Positions 44,589 to 54,660 of a DNA stretch of 64,000 nucleotides are shown here, piece by piece. How positions within the stretch are numbered: the stretch's first letter is position 1; every line of letters starts with the position of its first letter. The stretch covers positions 1-64,000 of the forward strand of contig DXHR01000025.1 in assembly GCA_019113295.1 (NCBI GenBank). Direction: 5' to 3'. The DNA comes from Candidatus Salinicoccus stercoripullorum (lineage in GTDB: Bacteria > Bacillota > Bacilli > Staphylococcales > Salinicoccaceae). The position numbers were made by a program, and so were the translations under genes. The notes below the pieces were generated by a model. It did no database searches, had not been told where the DNA came from, and saw only the letters and a list, made by a program, of their open reading frames with translations.

Positions 44589-45662
44589 TCAAGTTTCTTC
44601 CCCGTCCTCCCTGCGGCGCCGGCGGTTCCTGGACAGGATGATATTGATCACCGGTGCAACAATCAGCAGGATGAAGAAGATCCTGAATATATGATAGCTT
44701 GAAATCATTGCGATGTTCGCACCCATTTCCACTGCGACTATGATGATCTGGCCGATGCCGCCGGGCGCTGCACTCAGGAACAGATCATTGAAGTTGTGTT
44801 CCGTAAACAGTATGAAGATGATGACGATTACAAATGTACCCAGTATAAGGAGTATATTCTGGGCAAGCATTGACACGACCATGCGCCTGTTCAGTCTGCT
44901 GACCAGTGAGGAAATCTGGATGCCGATACGGATTCCGAACAGGACCTGTGCAAGGTACATGAATTCAACATTGAGGGCAAATGTATGATCTGTGGAGATA
45001 TTCCACACCAGTACTCCGACCATCGGGGCAATCATCACAGGGACCGGAAACCTCAAAAGTTTGAGGACGAATGTAAGCATCACTGCCCCGGCGGCAAGCA
45101 GGAACATTTCCGGTACAAGCACAGAAGTGATATCCGGTTCCGCGTCATCCGGTATGCCGGGAGCACCGGATGAAAAAACACTGGCTATGAAAGGAACCAG
45201 GATGACGACAAGTACAATACGGGACATCTGTGTAAGAGTGACAAGAAGCAGGTCGGCACGTTTTTCCTCCTCTGCCATCAGGATCATCTGTGAAAGTGCT
45301 CCGGGTGTTGTTGCAAGGACCGCAGTTTCATATGTACAGCCTGTCATTTTCATGAAAAACTTTGCCAATATCAAACTGAGGAGGATGACCATCAGGGTGA
45401 GCAGCACGATATTGAGCACGTCCTCCTGCATATCGATTATGGTCTCCTTGGTGAATGTGGAGCCGATTTCGATACCGATGATGAAGATGCCGATGTCGCC
45501 CATCCACTTCTTAAAACCTGTATCACGTCTGGTCAGCCGCTGGAAGATCACTGTTGCAACCATCGCCCCGAACAGCCATGGCAGGATCATGCCGGCTGTC
45601 TGCAGCATCCATGAAAGGATTATCGCAGCAGTAAACAGCGTCAGCAGCCTCAAATATTTCAT
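44589..45662 (-). CDS. AbrB-family membrane protein (PF05145 type)
   Basis: A 357-residue membrane protein with about ten helices arranged as an internal duplication: the pair ATTPGALSQMILMAEEE (about 125-141) and SAAPGGIGQIIIVAVEMGAN (about 302-321) occupies equivalent places in the two halves. This is characteristic of the AbrB/AimB membrane family once called ammonia monooxygenase-like. The natural substrate is unknown. The ATG at 45662 follows GGGGAGG. It ends before the valS promoter and starts after the cytochrome terminator, so it may have its own promoter. Confidence 0.85.
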   Translation of the reverse strand: MKYLRLLTLFTAAIILSWMLQTAGMILPWLFGAMVATVIFQRLTRRDTGFKKWMGDIGIFIIGIEIGSTFTKETIIDMQEDVLNIVLLTLMVILLSLILAKFFMKMTGCTYETAVLATTPGALSQMILMAEEEKRADLLLVTLTQMSRIVLVVILVPFIASVFSSGAPGIPDDAEPDITSVLVPEMFLLAAGAVMLTFVLKLLRFPVPVMIAPMVGVLVWNISTDHTFALNVEFMYLAQVLFGIRIGIQISSLVSRLNRRMVVSMLAQNILLILGTFVIVIIFILFTEHNFNDLFLSAAPGGIGQIIIVAVEMGANIAMISSYHIFRIFFILLIVAPVINIILSRNRRRRREDGEET

Positions 45663-45710
45663 TATGTAAAACCTCCCCTTTGTGCCGTCTGTATGCTTTT
45701 GCCACAAACA

Positions 45711-45742
45711 ATAAAAACTTCCACACCGAATGCGGAAGTTTT
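45711..45742 (-). terminator. Terminator after the cytochrome c gene
   Basis: AAAACTTCC and GGAAGTTTT pair across an 11-base loop, with a further T-run on the minus strand. Confidence 0.8.
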
Positions 45743-45750
45743 CGTATCAG

Positions 45751-46308
45751 TTATTGGTCTGCCATGAACTCATAAAGTGCAGTCAGGTCTTCATCAGCGA
45801 TCTGATCCTGGCTGAATGACGGCATTGATCCACGGCCGTTTCTCACAACTTCAGTGAATTCTCCTTCATCGAGGCTTGTGCCTGCAAGCGCAGGCCCCAT
45901 ACTGCCGGAGAAGTCTTCACCATGACATGACGCACAGTTGTCGCGGGCAAATCCTTCAGCATCGAAATCGCCTGTGGAGGCCTCTTCACCGCCGCCTTCT
46001 CCGCCGCTTTCCTCTTCACCGCCACTTTCCTCTTCGCCGCCACCGGAGGATTCTTCGGAAGATTCCTCTTCTTCTCCGCCGCCGGTAAGCGCAACACCGC
46101 CGTTACCTGTGGCAAGGTGTATTATAAGAGGGATAAGTAACAAAAGGATGATGATTGGAGTGATCCAAACAAGCGGATTTTTCTTGTCATCCTCTTTGTG
46201 TTCAATCATTTCTCTGTTTTGGCCATCGACGAACGTTTTGTCTTCGTCTCTCTGCCCTTTCATGAACTTGTCTTTATCGGACACATGCTTGTCCTTATCA
46301 TTTGCCAT
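45751..46308 (-). CDS. Membrane-anchored cytochrome c (c550/c551 type)
   Basis: The 185-residue protein has a charged cytoplasmic N-terminus of about 45 residues, one membrane helix (about 47-67), a linker of about 45 residues made almost only of Gly, Glu and Ser, and a C-terminal haem domain with CASCH (about 128-132) and an axial Met in GSMPSF. It would carry electrons on the outer face of the membrane, probably to cytochrome oxidase. The start at 46308 follows GGAGG. It has its own promoter and lies right after the haem operon. Confidence 0.93.
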   Translation of the reverse strand: MANDKDKHVSDKDKFMKGQRDEDKTFVDGQNREMIEHKEDDKKNPLVWITPIIILLLLIPLIIHLATGNGGVALTGGGEEEESSEESSGGGEEESGGEEESGGEGGGEEASTGDFDAEGFARDNCASCHGEDFSGSMGPALAGTSLDEGEFTEVVRNGRGSMPSFSQDQIADEDLTALYEFMADQ

Positions 46309-46339
46309 GTACACAACCTCCATTTATGTGTTTAACTCA

Positions 46340-46367
46340 ATTATACACTTTATTTATTTTCCGTAAA
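46340..46367 (-). promoter_or_regulatory. Cytochrome c promoter
   Basis: Minus-strand TTTACG (46362-46367) and TATAAT (46340-46345) are 16 bases apart, between the hemL stop and the cytochrome start. Confidence 0.7.
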
Positions 46368-46381
46368 CGGTATAAATTGAG

Positions 46382-47668
46382 TTATTCCGCTTTAATTTTG
46401 TCCAGGGCATTACTGAATGCCGCCAGTGTTTTACTGATGTCCTCTTCGGTATGTTTTGTCGAAAGGAACATGCCTTCAAACTGGGAAGGCGGCAGATACA
46501 CGCCCTCTTCAAGCAGGTTGCGGTACATTTGGGAAAACAGGTCGAGATCGCTCGTATTTGCCGAATCGAAGTCTGTTACCGGCCCTTCAGTGAGGAAGAA
46601 GCCGATCATCGAACCGGCACGGTTGACAGTAATCGGATACCCTTTTTCACTGAATATCTCCTTCAGACCGTTCTCGAGCATGTCTCCGAGTCTTTTGAAA
46701 TATTCATAGCTCTCCGGTGTGAGCTGCTTCAGCGTTTCAAGACCTGCGGTCATGGCAAGCGGGTTCCCTGAAAGCGTCCCCGCCTGGTATATATCACCGG
46801 TCGGTGCAATGCGCTCCATGATGTCACGTCGTCCGCCGTAAGCACCGACAGGCAGTCCGCCGCCGATGACTTTTCCGAGGCATGTGAGGTCAGGGGTAAT
46901 TCCGTAATGGCCCTGGGCGCAGTTATACCCTACCCTGAAGCCTGTCATGACTTCATCGAAGATCAGGAGAGTGCCGTTGTCCTCTGTAATCTTGCGGACA
47001 AAATCAAGATAGCCTTCCACAGGAGGAACGACTCCCATGTTGCCGGCAACCGGCTCCATGATCACCGCTGCTATGTCTTCGCCGAACTGGTTGAAAGCTT
47101 CTTTCAGGCTCTCTTCATCATTGTATGGAACCGTGATTGTGTTGGCGGCCGTACCTTCAGGCACACCCGGAGAATCCGGGAGGCCGAGCGTCGCCACTCC
47201 ACTGCCTGCTTTTATGAGAAGAGAGTCGCTGTGGCCGTGATAGCACCCTTCGAATTTGAGGATCTTGCTGCGTCCTGTGAACCCTCTTGCAAGCCTCAGT
47301 GCTGCAAGTGTTGCTTCTGTGCCTGATGACACCATGCGTATCATCTCCACAGATGGCACACGGTCGATGACCAGTTCAGCCAGTTCGTTTTCGAGGGATG
47401 TTGGTGCACCGAAGCTGGTGCCTTTTCTGGCGGCTTCAGAAACCGCGTCCACCACCTTATCGTCACTATGCCCGAGGATGAGCGGCCCGAAACTGAGCAC
47501 ATAGTCGATATACTCATTGCCGTCGACATCATATGTCCGGGCGTCTTTGGCATGATCGATGAATACAGGATCCATCCCTACTGAATTGAATGCTCTGACA
47601 GGACTGTTCACACCGCCCGGCATGAGTTCAGTTGCTTTTTTATAGAGTCTCTTCGAATTTTCGTACAT
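46382..47668 (-). CDS. hemL: Glutamate-1-semialdehyde 2,1-aminomutase
   Basis: HemL converts glutamate-1-semialdehyde to 5-aminolevulinate with PLP. The 428-residue protein shows GPLILGH near 55, [16 protein letters not shown] (about 115-130), [10 protein letters not shown] (about 238-247) and the PLP lysine in [11 protein letters not shown] (about 263). The ATG at 47668 follows GAAGGGATGG and comes right after the hemB stop; ATGs upstream would lie in hemB. It is the last gene of the hem operon. Confidence 0.96.
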   Translation of the reverse strand: MYENSKRLYKKATELMPGGVNSPVRAFNSVGMDPVFIDHAKDARTYDVDGNEYIDYVLSFGPLILGHSDDKVVDAVSEAARKGTSFGAPTSLENELAELVIDRVPSVEMIRMVSSGTEATLAALRLARGFTGRSKILKFEGCYHGHSDSLLIKAGSGVATLGLPDSPGVPEGTAANTITVPYNDEESLKEAFNQFGEDIAAVIMEPVAGNMGVVPPVEGYLDFVRKITEDNGTLLIFDEVMTGFRVGYNCAQGHYGITPDLTCLGKVIGGGLPVGAYGGRRDIMERIAPTGDIYQAGTLSGNPLAMTAGLETLKQLTPESYEYFKRLGDMLENGLKEIFSEKGYPITVNRAGSMIGFFLTEGPVTDFDSANTSDLDLFSQMYRNLLEEGVYLPPSQFEGMFLSTKHTEEDISKTLAAFSNALDKIKAE

Positions 47669-47669
47669 T

Positions 47670-48650
47670 CTATTCCATCCCTTCATCAATCATTCTGCAA
47701 AGATCTTTTGCGAAATAGGTGATAATCATATCCGCCCCGGCACGTTTCATGGATACCATCTGCTCCATGATCACTTCTTCATCAAGCAGTCCCGTATCAA
47801 TGGCATTGCGTGTCATTGAGTATTCTCCACTTACATTATACGCCACTACAGGTACATTTGAGTTGTTCCTGACATCACGGATGATATCGAGATACGACAA
47901 TGCAGGTTTTACAATCATCATATCGCAGCCTTCTTCAAGGTCGCTTTCAAGCTCACGTTGTGCTTCAAAACGATTTGCCGGATCCATCTGATACGTCCTC
48001 CTGTCACCGAACGACGGTGTGGAGTCGGCGGCATCCCTGAAGGGGCCGTAGAACTTGGAGGCATATTTGATGCCGTAGCTCATGATCGGAATGTGGGTGA
48101 AGCCGTTGTCATCCAGACCTTTTCTGATTTCACTGACAAATCCGTCCATCATGTTGCTCGGAGCAATGATATCCGCTCCGGCCTTTGCCTGCGATACTGC
48201 TGTCCGGACGAGCAGCGGCAGAGTGCTGTCATTATCCACATCTTCAGTTTCACTGTCGATCAGACCGCAGTGTCCATGATCTGTGTATTCGCAGAGGCAT
48301 GTATCCAGTATTACAAGAATTTCAGGGTGGAGCCGTTTGCTTATCCTGCATGCTTCCTGCACGACACCGTGATCATGATATGCACCTGTGCCTTCAGGGT
48401 CCTTTTCATTCGGGATGCCAAAAAAGATGACGGATTTTATCCCCAGACGGCTGACTTCCTCCAGCTCTTTTTCAAGCAGGTTCAGTGATACCTGGAATAC
48501 GCCTTTCATAGACGGCACTTCTTTTTTGACACCATCCGCTTCCACTACGAATATCGGATAGATTAAATCTTCTTTTGTCACTCTGGTCTCTCTGACCATA
48601 TCTCGCATAAACGCCGTCCTTCTCATACGGCGATGTCTGTCAAAATTCAT
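47670..48650 (-). CDS. hemB: Porphobilinogen synthase
   Basis: HemB condenses two 5-aminolevulinate molecules. The 326-residue TIM barrel has the zinc-type cysteine cluster [15 protein letters not shown] (about 118-132) and the two active lysines in [20 protein letters not shown] (about 193-212) and [11 protein letters not shown] (about 248). ATG 48650 is better placed after GAGGTG than 48653. It overlaps the end of hemD. Confidence 0.96.
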   Translation of the reverse strand: MNFDRHRRMRRTAFMRDMVRETRVTKEDLIYPIFVVEADGVKKEVPSMKGVFQVSLNLLEKELEEVSRLGIKSVIFFGIPNEKDPEGTGAYHDHGVVQEACRISKRLHPEILVILDTCLCEYTDHGHCGLIDSETEDVDNDSTLPLLVRTAVSQAKAGADIIAPSNMMDGFVSEIRKGLDDNGFTHIPIMSYGIKYASKFYGPFRDAADSTPSFGDRRTYQMDPANRFEAQRELESDLEEGCDMMIVKPALSYLDIIRDVRNNSNVPVVAYNVSGEYSMTRNAIDTGLLDEEVIMEQMVSMKRAGADMIITYFAKDLCRMIDEGME

Positions 48651-49353
48651 CATTACACCTCTGATTAACTCTTATTTCAAGCATGTCGAACATATCCTGC
48701 AGTGTCTCTTTTTCCGGCTGGATACTGTCGATTCCGTGCTTTTTTAATGCATCATGCGTCACATGGCCGATTGCCGCCACAGTCACATTTTCAAGCCTGT
48801 CCCGGTTTATCCTCCCCGTGAATGATCCGACACCCGACGGGCTTGAGAAAGTGATCGCATAAACTCCTTCACCCAGCAGGTTTTCAATCCTTGCAAGTGA
48901 CTCTTCATCCGGGATGGGACGATAGAGCCGGATACGTGTAACCTCCGCACCGGCACCCCTCAGATATTCATACATGAGCGGCCGGGCATTGGCACTCACC
49001 GGATAAAGTATCTTGTCTCCTTTTTTTACAGCAAATTCCTCCATGAATTTCTCCTGCGTATAGCCGCTCGGCTCGAAATCGACATGCATGCCATGCTCCA
49101 CCATGGCCTCACTCGTCTTTTTGCCGATGCTGGCCAGTCTGTTGAAACTGACACTGCCAAGGAACGGGGCAAAATGTTCCACCGAATTCGGACTGGTCAG
49201 AATCAGCCAGTCGTATTCCTCCCCAAGCACGTCTTCATCGAAGGACAGCAGCTCAGTCCTGATCACCGGTGCATGCTCGATGGTAAAAATATCTGATTCT
49301 GCACTCCCCATTCTACTTTGGGTAACAATTACCAGCGGTTTAGAGCGATTCAT
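48640..49353 (-). CDS. hemD: Uroporphyrinogen-III synthase
   Basis: HemD cyclises hydroxymethylbilane with inversion of ring D. The 237-residue protein is a weakly conserved family; TSPNSVEHF (about 64-72) and [12 protein letters not shown] (about 165-176) mark the two lobes, and [14 protein letters not shown] is near the end. Start 49353 ([13 protein letters not shown]) was chosen because it opens on the first beta strand and overlaps hemC by only 14 bases; the ribosome binding site is weak, so translation is likely coupled. Confidence 0.9.
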   Translation of the reverse strand: MNRSKPLVIVTQSRMGSAESDIFTIEHAPVIRTELLSFDEDVLGEEYDWLILTSPNSVEHFAPFLGSVSFNRLASIGKKTSEAMVEHGMHVDFEPSGYTQEKFMEEFAVKKGDKILYPVSANARPLMYEYLRGAGAEVTRIRLYRPIPDEESLARIENLLGEGVYAITFSSPSGVGSFTGRINRDRLENVTVAAIGHVTHDALKKHGIDSIQPEKETLQDMFDMLEIRVNQRCNDEF

Positions 49354-50263
49354 TGATTCTGTCAATGATATCCTTGGCCCCGATGCGTTCCATCTCATCC
49401 GCTACAAGGTTGCCAAGCGTTTCCGGATTTTCATGGGATTTTCTGACGAGGTACTGCTCACTGCCATCTTCAGGCATGATGAGGCCGGTCAGATACAGCT
49501 CGCCATCTTCATATTTTGCATGTCCGCCAATCGGCACCTGGCAGCTGCCGTCCATACGTTTCAGAAATGCCCTCTCGGCATTTGTACATGCCGCATCTTC
49601 CTCGGAATGGACCTTCTGCAGCATTTCAATGAGTTCCCTGTCATCGGAGCGGCACTCTATACCGAGTGCACCCTGGGCGATTGCAGGAATGAAAGTTTCA
49701 GGATCCAGATATTCAGTCACGATATCATCAGACCATCCCATGCGTTTCAACCCCGCGGCAGCAAGAATGATTGCATCATATTCACCGGATTCCATCTTTT
49801 TGATGCGGGTGTCGATGTTTCCACGCACCCATTTGACTTCGATATCATCCCTCATCGCCAGCAGCTGTGCGCCGCGGCGGAGACTGCTCGTCCCCACCAC
49901 ACTGCCTGCGGGAAGATCTTTGAATGTCACCTTGTTATTGGAAAGGAAGGCATCTCGCATATCTTCACGCTGCGGCACACACGCGATTGTAAACCCTTCT
50001 GATAGGGCACTCGGCACATCTTTCAGACTGTGGATTGCCATATCGATTTCCTTGTTTTCAAGCGCCTGTTCGATTTCTTTGACAAAAAGACCTTTGCCGC
50101 CGACTTTGGACAGCTGCACATCCACGATACGGTCACCTTTAGTGACGATTTCCTTTATTTCGATATCCATATCAGGATAGTGTTCCTTCAGACTGTCTAT
50201 GAACTGTTTTGACTGTGTCAGTGCCAGTCCGCTCCGCCTTGAGCCTACGATAAATTTTCGCAT
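49340..50263 (-). CDS. hemC: Hydroxymethylbilane synthase
   Basis: HemC links four porphobilinogens. The 307-residue protein has [17 protein letters not shown] (2-18), [13 protein letters not shown] (about 124-136), and the dipyrromethane-binding cysteine in GIECRSDD (about 236). AAAGGAG precedes the ATG by nine bases. It follows hemX by 15 bases. Confidence 0.96.
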   Translation of the reverse strand: MRKFIVGSRRSGLALTQSKQFIDSLKEHYPDMDIEIKEIVTKGDRIVDVQLSKVGGKGLFVKEIEQALENKEIDMAIHSLKDVPSALSEGFTIACVPQREDMRDAFLSNNKVTFKDLPAGSVVGTSSLRRGAQLLAMRDDIEVKWVRGNIDTRIKKMESGEYDAIILAAAGLKRMGWSDDIVTEYLDPETFIPAIAQGALGIECRSDDRELIEMLQKVHSEEDAACTNAERAFLKRMDGSCQVPIGGHAKYEDGELYLTGLIMPEDGSEQYLVRKSHENPETLGNLVADEMERIGAKDIIDRINESL

Positions 50264-50277
50264 TCGGTATTTCTCCT

Positions 50278-51102
50278 TTAATAACCCCAGAAATGGAACT
50301 GGGAGAGTTGTGTGATGAAAATATAATTAAGCATGCAAATGAAGAAGATGATGATATTCAATTTGGCAAAACGTAAAATATTGTGTTCCGTTTTCAGATG
50401 GAACAGCAGTGCAGCGTACAAAAGAAGCACAATGCAAGTGCCGAGGACTTTGATGTCTGTAAATATCTGTGTTCCCATTATATTGATGCCCCACATCGCT
50501 CCGAGCAGGATGCTGATCGCCATGCTGCACACACCGAAAAGCAACGTGCGCACCATCATCTTTTCTGCCGTCCCTACGCTGAACAATGAAAAGAAAAGCC
50601 GGTTGAAGCGTTTCTTTTTCAGATTATCATACTGGATGACATAAATCACGGCGTGCAGTGCAGAAACGAAGAACAGGACGTATGCAAACAGAGCAAGACC
50701 GACATGGATGACGAGCAACTCATTCATCAAAGTGGAGACTTCGGTCGTCCGTGAGTACTGGACCGGCGCAAAGGTATGAACGGCAAACAGCAGGAAAGCG
50801 GTCAATACATATATGAACAATGCAATCTCCGAATCACTCCTCCTGTAGTGGAGGAGACCGGTCAGTATTATGAGTATGGACAGGGCATACAGACCCTCAA
50901 ACGTAGTCTGGACCGGAATCCGCCCGATGTTTACACTGATGCCGATGAAACCTGCAATCTGCAGTCCCGCTGCAGCAACCGCAATATAAAAGGAAACCTT
51001 CCTGGCCTGGCGATTTCTGAAGAACAGATCGTAGCTCAGCGCAGAAAGGCTTATAAAATATAATAATAGAATAAATTCATGGATGCGGAACATAAAGTCC
51101 AT
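50278..51102 (-). CDS. hemX: Haem-operon membrane protein HemX (cytochrome c assembly type)
   Basis: A 274-residue membrane protein with about eight helices. It belongs to the CcsA/HemX family, with a typical WGINIMG segment (about 208) and [13 protein letters not shown] (about 131-143). In B. subtilis HemX lowers the level of glutamyl-tRNA reductase. The ATG follows GGTGGG, and it starts 15 bases after the hemA stop. Whether it regulates HemA here or handles haem is not shown. Confidence 0.9.
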   Translation of the reverse strand: MDFMFRIHEFILLLYFISLSALSYDLFFRNRQARKVSFYIAVAAAGLQIAGFIGISVNIGRIPVQTTFEGLYALSILIILTGLLHYRRSDSEIALFIYVLTAFLLFAVHTFAPVQYSRTTEVSTLMNELLVIHVGLALFAYVLFFVSALHAVIYVIQYDNLKKKRFNRLFFSLFSVGTAEKMMVRTLLFGVCSMAISILLGAMWGINIMGTQIFTDIKVLGTCIVLLLYAALLFHLKTEHNILRFAKLNIIIFFICMLNYIFITQLSQFHFWGY

Positions 51103-51117
51103 ATGTTACCCACCTGT

Positions 51118-52467
51118 CTAATCGAGTGCGAGCTCCTGTTTCCTGGCACAGAGCCTTTCCTGATTTTTGGCTTTATCCTGCTGTCTGATCTCATTCACTT
51201 CGTCTTCAATGCCGAACAGCTGCTGGATCTCATCCAGTTTCACATCCGCTTTTCTGCTGCCTGCAATCTCTTTCGTATAGATGATGGGATCTTTGAGCAT
51301 CTGGTTTATGATACTCTTCATGTGTTTGGATATGATCGTCCGCTCACGGTCGGTCATATCCGGCATTTTTCTTTCCACGCTCTGGAATGTATCTTCATGT
51401 ATATTGAGCGCCTTGGATCTGAGTGCCTGGATGACCGGTACAACACCGAGCATACTCACCCACTCTTCGAAACTGTCCATACTCTCTGCAATCATCGCTT
51501 CGATCTTGAGTGCCTCTTCCTTGCGGGTGGAAAGGTTGGCATCCACAAGCCCCTGCAGGTCGTCCACATTATACATGTATACATCATCCAGGCTGCTCAC
51601 TCCAGGTGCGATGTCACGCGGCAGGGCAATGTCCATCAGAACGAGAGGTTCCCTTGTCTTCCTTTCAGCCAAAGCATTACTCACCATGTCTTCAGTAATG
51701 ACATGGTTCCTCGCCGCTGTACTTGAAATGACAATGTCGGCATCTGCAAGCTGCTCTTCCAACGTGTCAAACGGTACACTCTCACCGCCAAAACGCTGTG
51801 CCAGCGCTTGTGCTTTGTCCTCTGAACGGTTGATGACCGTCAATTTATTGATGCCATTGGATGTCAGGTTGAGCAGGGACTGCTCCGCCATTTCACCCGC
51901 TCCGACAACCAGCACTTTGCTGTCGTTTATATTGGAGAAGATCTTTTTGGCCAGTTCGACCGCTGAATATGAAATTGATATTGCATTTTTTGAAATATCC
52001 GTTTCATTGTGTCCGCGTTTGGCGACTGTAATCGCCTCTTTGAAGAGCTTGTTGAAGACTGTCCCTGTAGTATGTTCCTGCTGTGCAGTAAAGAAAGCCC
52101 CTCTGATCTGGCCGAGGATCTGGGTTTCTCCCAGCACCATGGACTCAAGACCTGCTGTCACACGGTACAGATGGTGGATGGCTTCGTCCGCAACCTTCAC
52201 ATCCGTGATACTTTTCACTTTATCAAACTCGAGACCGAACCAGTCCGAGAGGAATTTCTGGGAATAGTATTTGCCCGTATGCACCTGGTCACTGACCACA
52301 TACAATTCAGTACGGTTGCATGTAGAAAGCAGCACAGCTTCAAGTATGCTTTTTTGTTCTCTTAATCTATGGAGTGCCGTGATGACTTCCTCATCCTCAA
52401 AAGCCATCAGTTCTCTTTCTTCGACACTCGCTTTTCTGTAATTCAGACTCAACGCAATAACGTGCAT
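51118..52467 (-). CDS. hemA: Glutamyl-tRNA reductase
   Basis: HemA reduces glutamyl-tRNA to glutamate-1-semialdehyde, the first and regulated step of haem synthesis. The 449-residue protein has the catalytic cysteine in STCNRTELY (Cys50 from this start), GLESMVLGETQILGQ (about 98-112), the NADPH loop VVGAGEMAE (about 183-191) and a C-terminal dimerisation helix. The start at 52467 (MHVIALSLNYRKA) follows GGGGGG. A PerR-type palindrome lies about 95-120 bases upstream. Confidence 0.96.
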   Translation of the reverse strand: MHVIALSLNYRKASVEERELMAFEDEEVITALHRLREQKSILEAVLLSTCNRTELYVVSDQVHTGKYYSQKFLSDWFGLEFDKVKSITDVKVADEAIHHLYRVTAGLESMVLGETQILGQIRGAFFTAQQEHTTGTVFNKLFKEAITVAKRGHNETDISKNAISISYSAVELAKKIFSNINDSKVLVVGAGEMAEQSLLNLTSNGINKLTVINRSEDKAQALAQRFGGESVPFDTLEEQLADADIVISSTAARNHVITEDMVSNALAERKTREPLVLMDIALPRDIAPGVSSLDDVYMYNVDDLQGLVDANLSTRKEEALKIEAMIAESMDSFEEWVSMLGVVPVIQALRSKALNIHEDTFQSVERKMPDMTDRERTIISKHMKSIINQMLKDPIIYTKEIAGSRKADVKLDEIQQLFGIEDEVNEIRQQDKAKNQERLCARKQELALD

Positions 52468-52561
52468 CCGAATTGCCCCCCAATCCATATTGCACCTTCA
52501 CGAGGTACTTATAACACATATCATTTTAACAGAATGTGAACATATTATCCATGCCACTGCT

Positions 52562-52586
52562 CTTATTTATACTGATTATAAATAAG
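52562..52586. promoter_or_regulatory. PerR-type palindrome upstream of hemA
   Basis: Two perfect 10-base arms, CTTATTTATA and TATAAATAAG, flank a 5-base centre. The core TTATACTGATTATAA (52567-52581) differs from the PerR box TTATAATNATTATAA at one position. PerR is a peroxide-sensing repressor, and hemA is in the B. subtilis PerR regulon. Confidence 0.7.
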
Positions 52587-52592
52587 AAATTT

Positions 52593-52610
52593 TTGTGAAC
52601 ATTTTCATAT
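52593..52610. promoter_or_regulatory. Possible Rex-like site at the engB-hemA junction
   Basis: TTGTGAACATTTTCATAT resembles the Rex box TTGTGAA-N4-TTCACAA, with a perfect left half and a weaker right half. It overlaps the engB stop codon. The sequence TGTGAACAT is repeated at 52535-52543. Confidence 0.3.
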
Positions 52611-53192
52611 GTGATCGGCAATCGTCTGGATGACGAGCGGCAGGTTCTTCTTATCCGTAGATGAGAACGGGATGATGGTGTCCTCCGACTCAAATTCGAT
52701 GCCTTCTTTGATTATTTTCAGATGCTTCTGCACTTTGCTTTTTGGAATCTTGTCCATTTTAGTGCAGATGACAATTACCGGTATTTCATAATACTTGAGA
52801 AAATCATACATCAGAATATCGTCTTCGGTCGGTTTATGCCTCAAATCTATGAGCTGTATGACTGCCTTTAAAGCTTCCCTTTCGGTGATATAAGCTTCTA
52901 TCATCGCCCCCCATTTCTCACGCGCCTTCTTTGATTCCTTTGCATAGCCGTAACCCGGTACGTCCACAAACACGAACTTCGCATCCATATCATAGAAGTT
53001 GAGCGTCTGGGTCTTTCCCGGCTTCGAAGAAGTCCTTGCGATATTCTTCCTTCCTGCCACTGCATTGATGAAAGATGATTTTCCGACATTGGATCTTCCA
53101 CTGAGTGCTATTTCCGCCAGCCCGGTTTCGGGATACTGGTCGGGTCCTACTGCAGATATGAGAATATCCACATTTCCCGGATTTATTTTCAT
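52605..53192 (-). CDS. engB: Ribosome biogenesis GTPase EngB/YsxC
   Basis: A 195-residue GTPase needed for large ribosomal subunit assembly. G1 is [10 protein letters not shown] (about 33-42), G3 is DVPGYG (about 78-83), G4 is TKMD (about 145-148) and the G5 region is PFSS near 176. AAAGGA precedes the ATG. A terminator separates it from clpX, so it is expressed by read-through or from a nearby promoter. Confidence 0.96.
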   Translation of the reverse strand: MKINPGNVDILISAVGPDQYPETGLAEIALSGRSNVGKSSFINAVAGRKNIARTSSKPGKTQTLNFYDMDAKFVFVDVPGYGYAKESKKAREKWGAMIEAYITEREALKAVIQLIDLRHKPTEDDILMYDFLKYYEIPVIVICTKMDKIPKSKVQKHLKIIKEGIEFESEDTIIPFSSTDKKNLPLVIQTIADHI

Positions 53193-53210
53193 GTTTACAT
53201 TCCTTTCAGC

Positions 53211-53238
53211 AAAAAGAGCTGTCCGGTTAAAGACAGCT
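53211..53238 (-). terminator. Terminator of clpX
   Basis: GAGCTGTC (53216-53223) and GACAGCTC (53231-53238) form a stem followed by TTTTT on the minus strand. Confidence 0.85.
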
Positions 53239-53257
53239 CAGGTGAATTATCGTTCGT

Positions 53258-54517
53258 TTATGCGCTTTTGCGTTCAGGATCCAGCAGTTCGCCGTTTTCA
53301 TCATAGAGCAGCGGCTGCGCTTCCTCCTGGATTGTCTCCCTCGTAATCTTGACTTTACGGATCTCATCGTTTGAAGGGATGCTGAACATAATGTCCACCA
53401 TGCGCTCTTCGATTATTGAGCGGAGACCACGTGCACCTGTTCTTCTCTCGATTGCAAGTTCGCTGATTGCATTCAGTGCATCTTCATCAAATTCAAGTTC
53501 GACGTTGTCGATCTCAAGCATCTTCTTATACTGCTTGACGAGCGCATTTTTAGGCTCTGTCAAAATAGAGTTGAGTGCTTCAACATCAAGTTCCTCAAGG
53601 TAGCTGATAATCGGTACACGGCCGATGAATTCAGGAATCAGGCCGTAGCTCTGAAGATCGTCCGGACGCACACGGCTCATAATCGCATCTTTATCATCGA
53701 ATTTCTCGCTGGATGCACCGCCGAAGCCGATGACCTTTTCACCGATCCTTCTCTTGATGATTTCATCCATGCCGTCAAATGCACCGCCGATGATGAACAG
53801 AATATTCGTTGTATCTATCTGTATGGACTCCTGGTTCGGATGCTTTCTTCCGCCCTGCGGCGGCACGCTGGCCGTCGTACCTTCCAGAATCTTGAGCAGT
53901 GCCTGCTGCACGCCTTCACCCGATACATCTCTTGTAATTGAAGTGTTTTCGCTCTTCCTGGCGATCTTGTCGATTTCATCGACATAGATGATCCCCTGTT
54001 CTGCACGTTCAACATCAAAGTCTGCAGCCTGGATCAGTCTTAGAAGGATGTTTTCGACATCGTCACCGACGTATCCCGCTTCAGTCAGACTCGTCGCATC
54101 CGCAATTGCGAACGGCACGTTGAGTGTTCTTGCGAGTGTCTGTGCAAGGAGTGTTTTACCACTGCCGGTAGGACCGATGAGGGCAATGTTACTCTTTGAA
54201 ATTTCAACGCCGTCTTCATTGTTCTGGTTGATGCGTTTATAGTGATTGTAGACTGCTACGCTGAGCGCACGTTTCGCTTTCTCCTGACCGATGACATAGT
54301 CATTCAGGGACTCGAGGATTTCCTGCGGTTTAGGAATGTCAGTGATCACTTCAGTCTTCTCTGATTTGAGTTCCTCTTCGATGATCTCGTGGCACAGTTC
54401 GATACATTCGTTACAAATATAAACACCGCTGCCTGCTATCAGTTTCTTAACCTGTTCCTGATCCTTCCCACAGAAAGAGCAAGTCAGGTTAGTGTCGTCT
54501 TCATTAAATTTAAACAT
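53258..54517 (-). CDS. clpX: ATP-dependent protease ATPase subunit ClpX
   Basis: ClpX unfolds substrates for ClpP. The N-terminal zinc-binding domain has CSFCGK and [10 protein letters not shown] (about 12-40). The AAA+ module has Walker [16 protein letters not shown] (about 117-131), Walker [11 protein letters not shown] and the pore loop GYVGDDVE, then the ClpP-contact tripeptide IGF in KVIGFGG. The ATG at 54517 (MFKFNEDD) follows GAGGTG. Length 419 is normal. It follows tig as in other Firmicutes. Confidence 0.97.
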   Translation of the reverse strand: MFKFNEDDTNLTCSFCGKDQEQVKKLIAGSGVYICNECIELCHEIIEEELKSEKTEVITDIPKPQEILESLNDYVIGQEKAKRALSVAVYNHYKRINQNNEDGVEISKSNIALIGPTGSGKTLLAQTLARTLNVPFAIADATSLTEAGYVGDDVENILLRLIQAADFDVERAEQGIIYVDEIDKIARKSENTSITRDVSGEGVQQALLKILEGTTASVPPQGGRKHPNQESIQIDTTNILFIIGGAFDGMDEIIKRRIGEKVIGFGGASSEKFDDKDAIMSRVRPDDLQSYGLIPEFIGRVPIISYLEELDVEALNSILTEPKNALVKQYKKMLEIDNVELEFDEDALNAISELAIERRTGARGLRSIIEERMVDIMFSIPSNDEIRKVKITRETIQEEAQPLLYDENGELLDPERKSA

Positions 54518-54605
54518 ATTCAACACCTCTTTTTTCATTCCTGTAAAATATACTAGATATAAGCGGCAAAATCAAATAACTGGTTTCAGACAGCCCAAAA
54601 TGAGT

Positions 54606-54641
54606 AGAAAAGCTCTGCAACAACTGTTACAGAGCTTCGTT
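54606..54641 (-). terminator. Terminator of tig
   Basis: AAGCTCTG (54610-54617) and CAGAGCTT (54630-54637) pair, with TTTTC on the minus strand. Confidence 0.7.
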
Positions 54642-54660
54642 CTATTTTGACTATAATCTA

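Noticed and set aside
45986-46080. Short tandem repeats that could suggest a CRISPR-like or VNTR array
   Set aside because: The repeats are imperfect, contiguous and in frame inside the cytochrome c linker; there are no spacers. No CRISPR array was found anywhere in the window.
45843-46115. Lys/Ala-rich frame over the cytochrome c linker
   Set aside because: It is an off-frame reading of the Gly/Glu/Ser repeat coding region.
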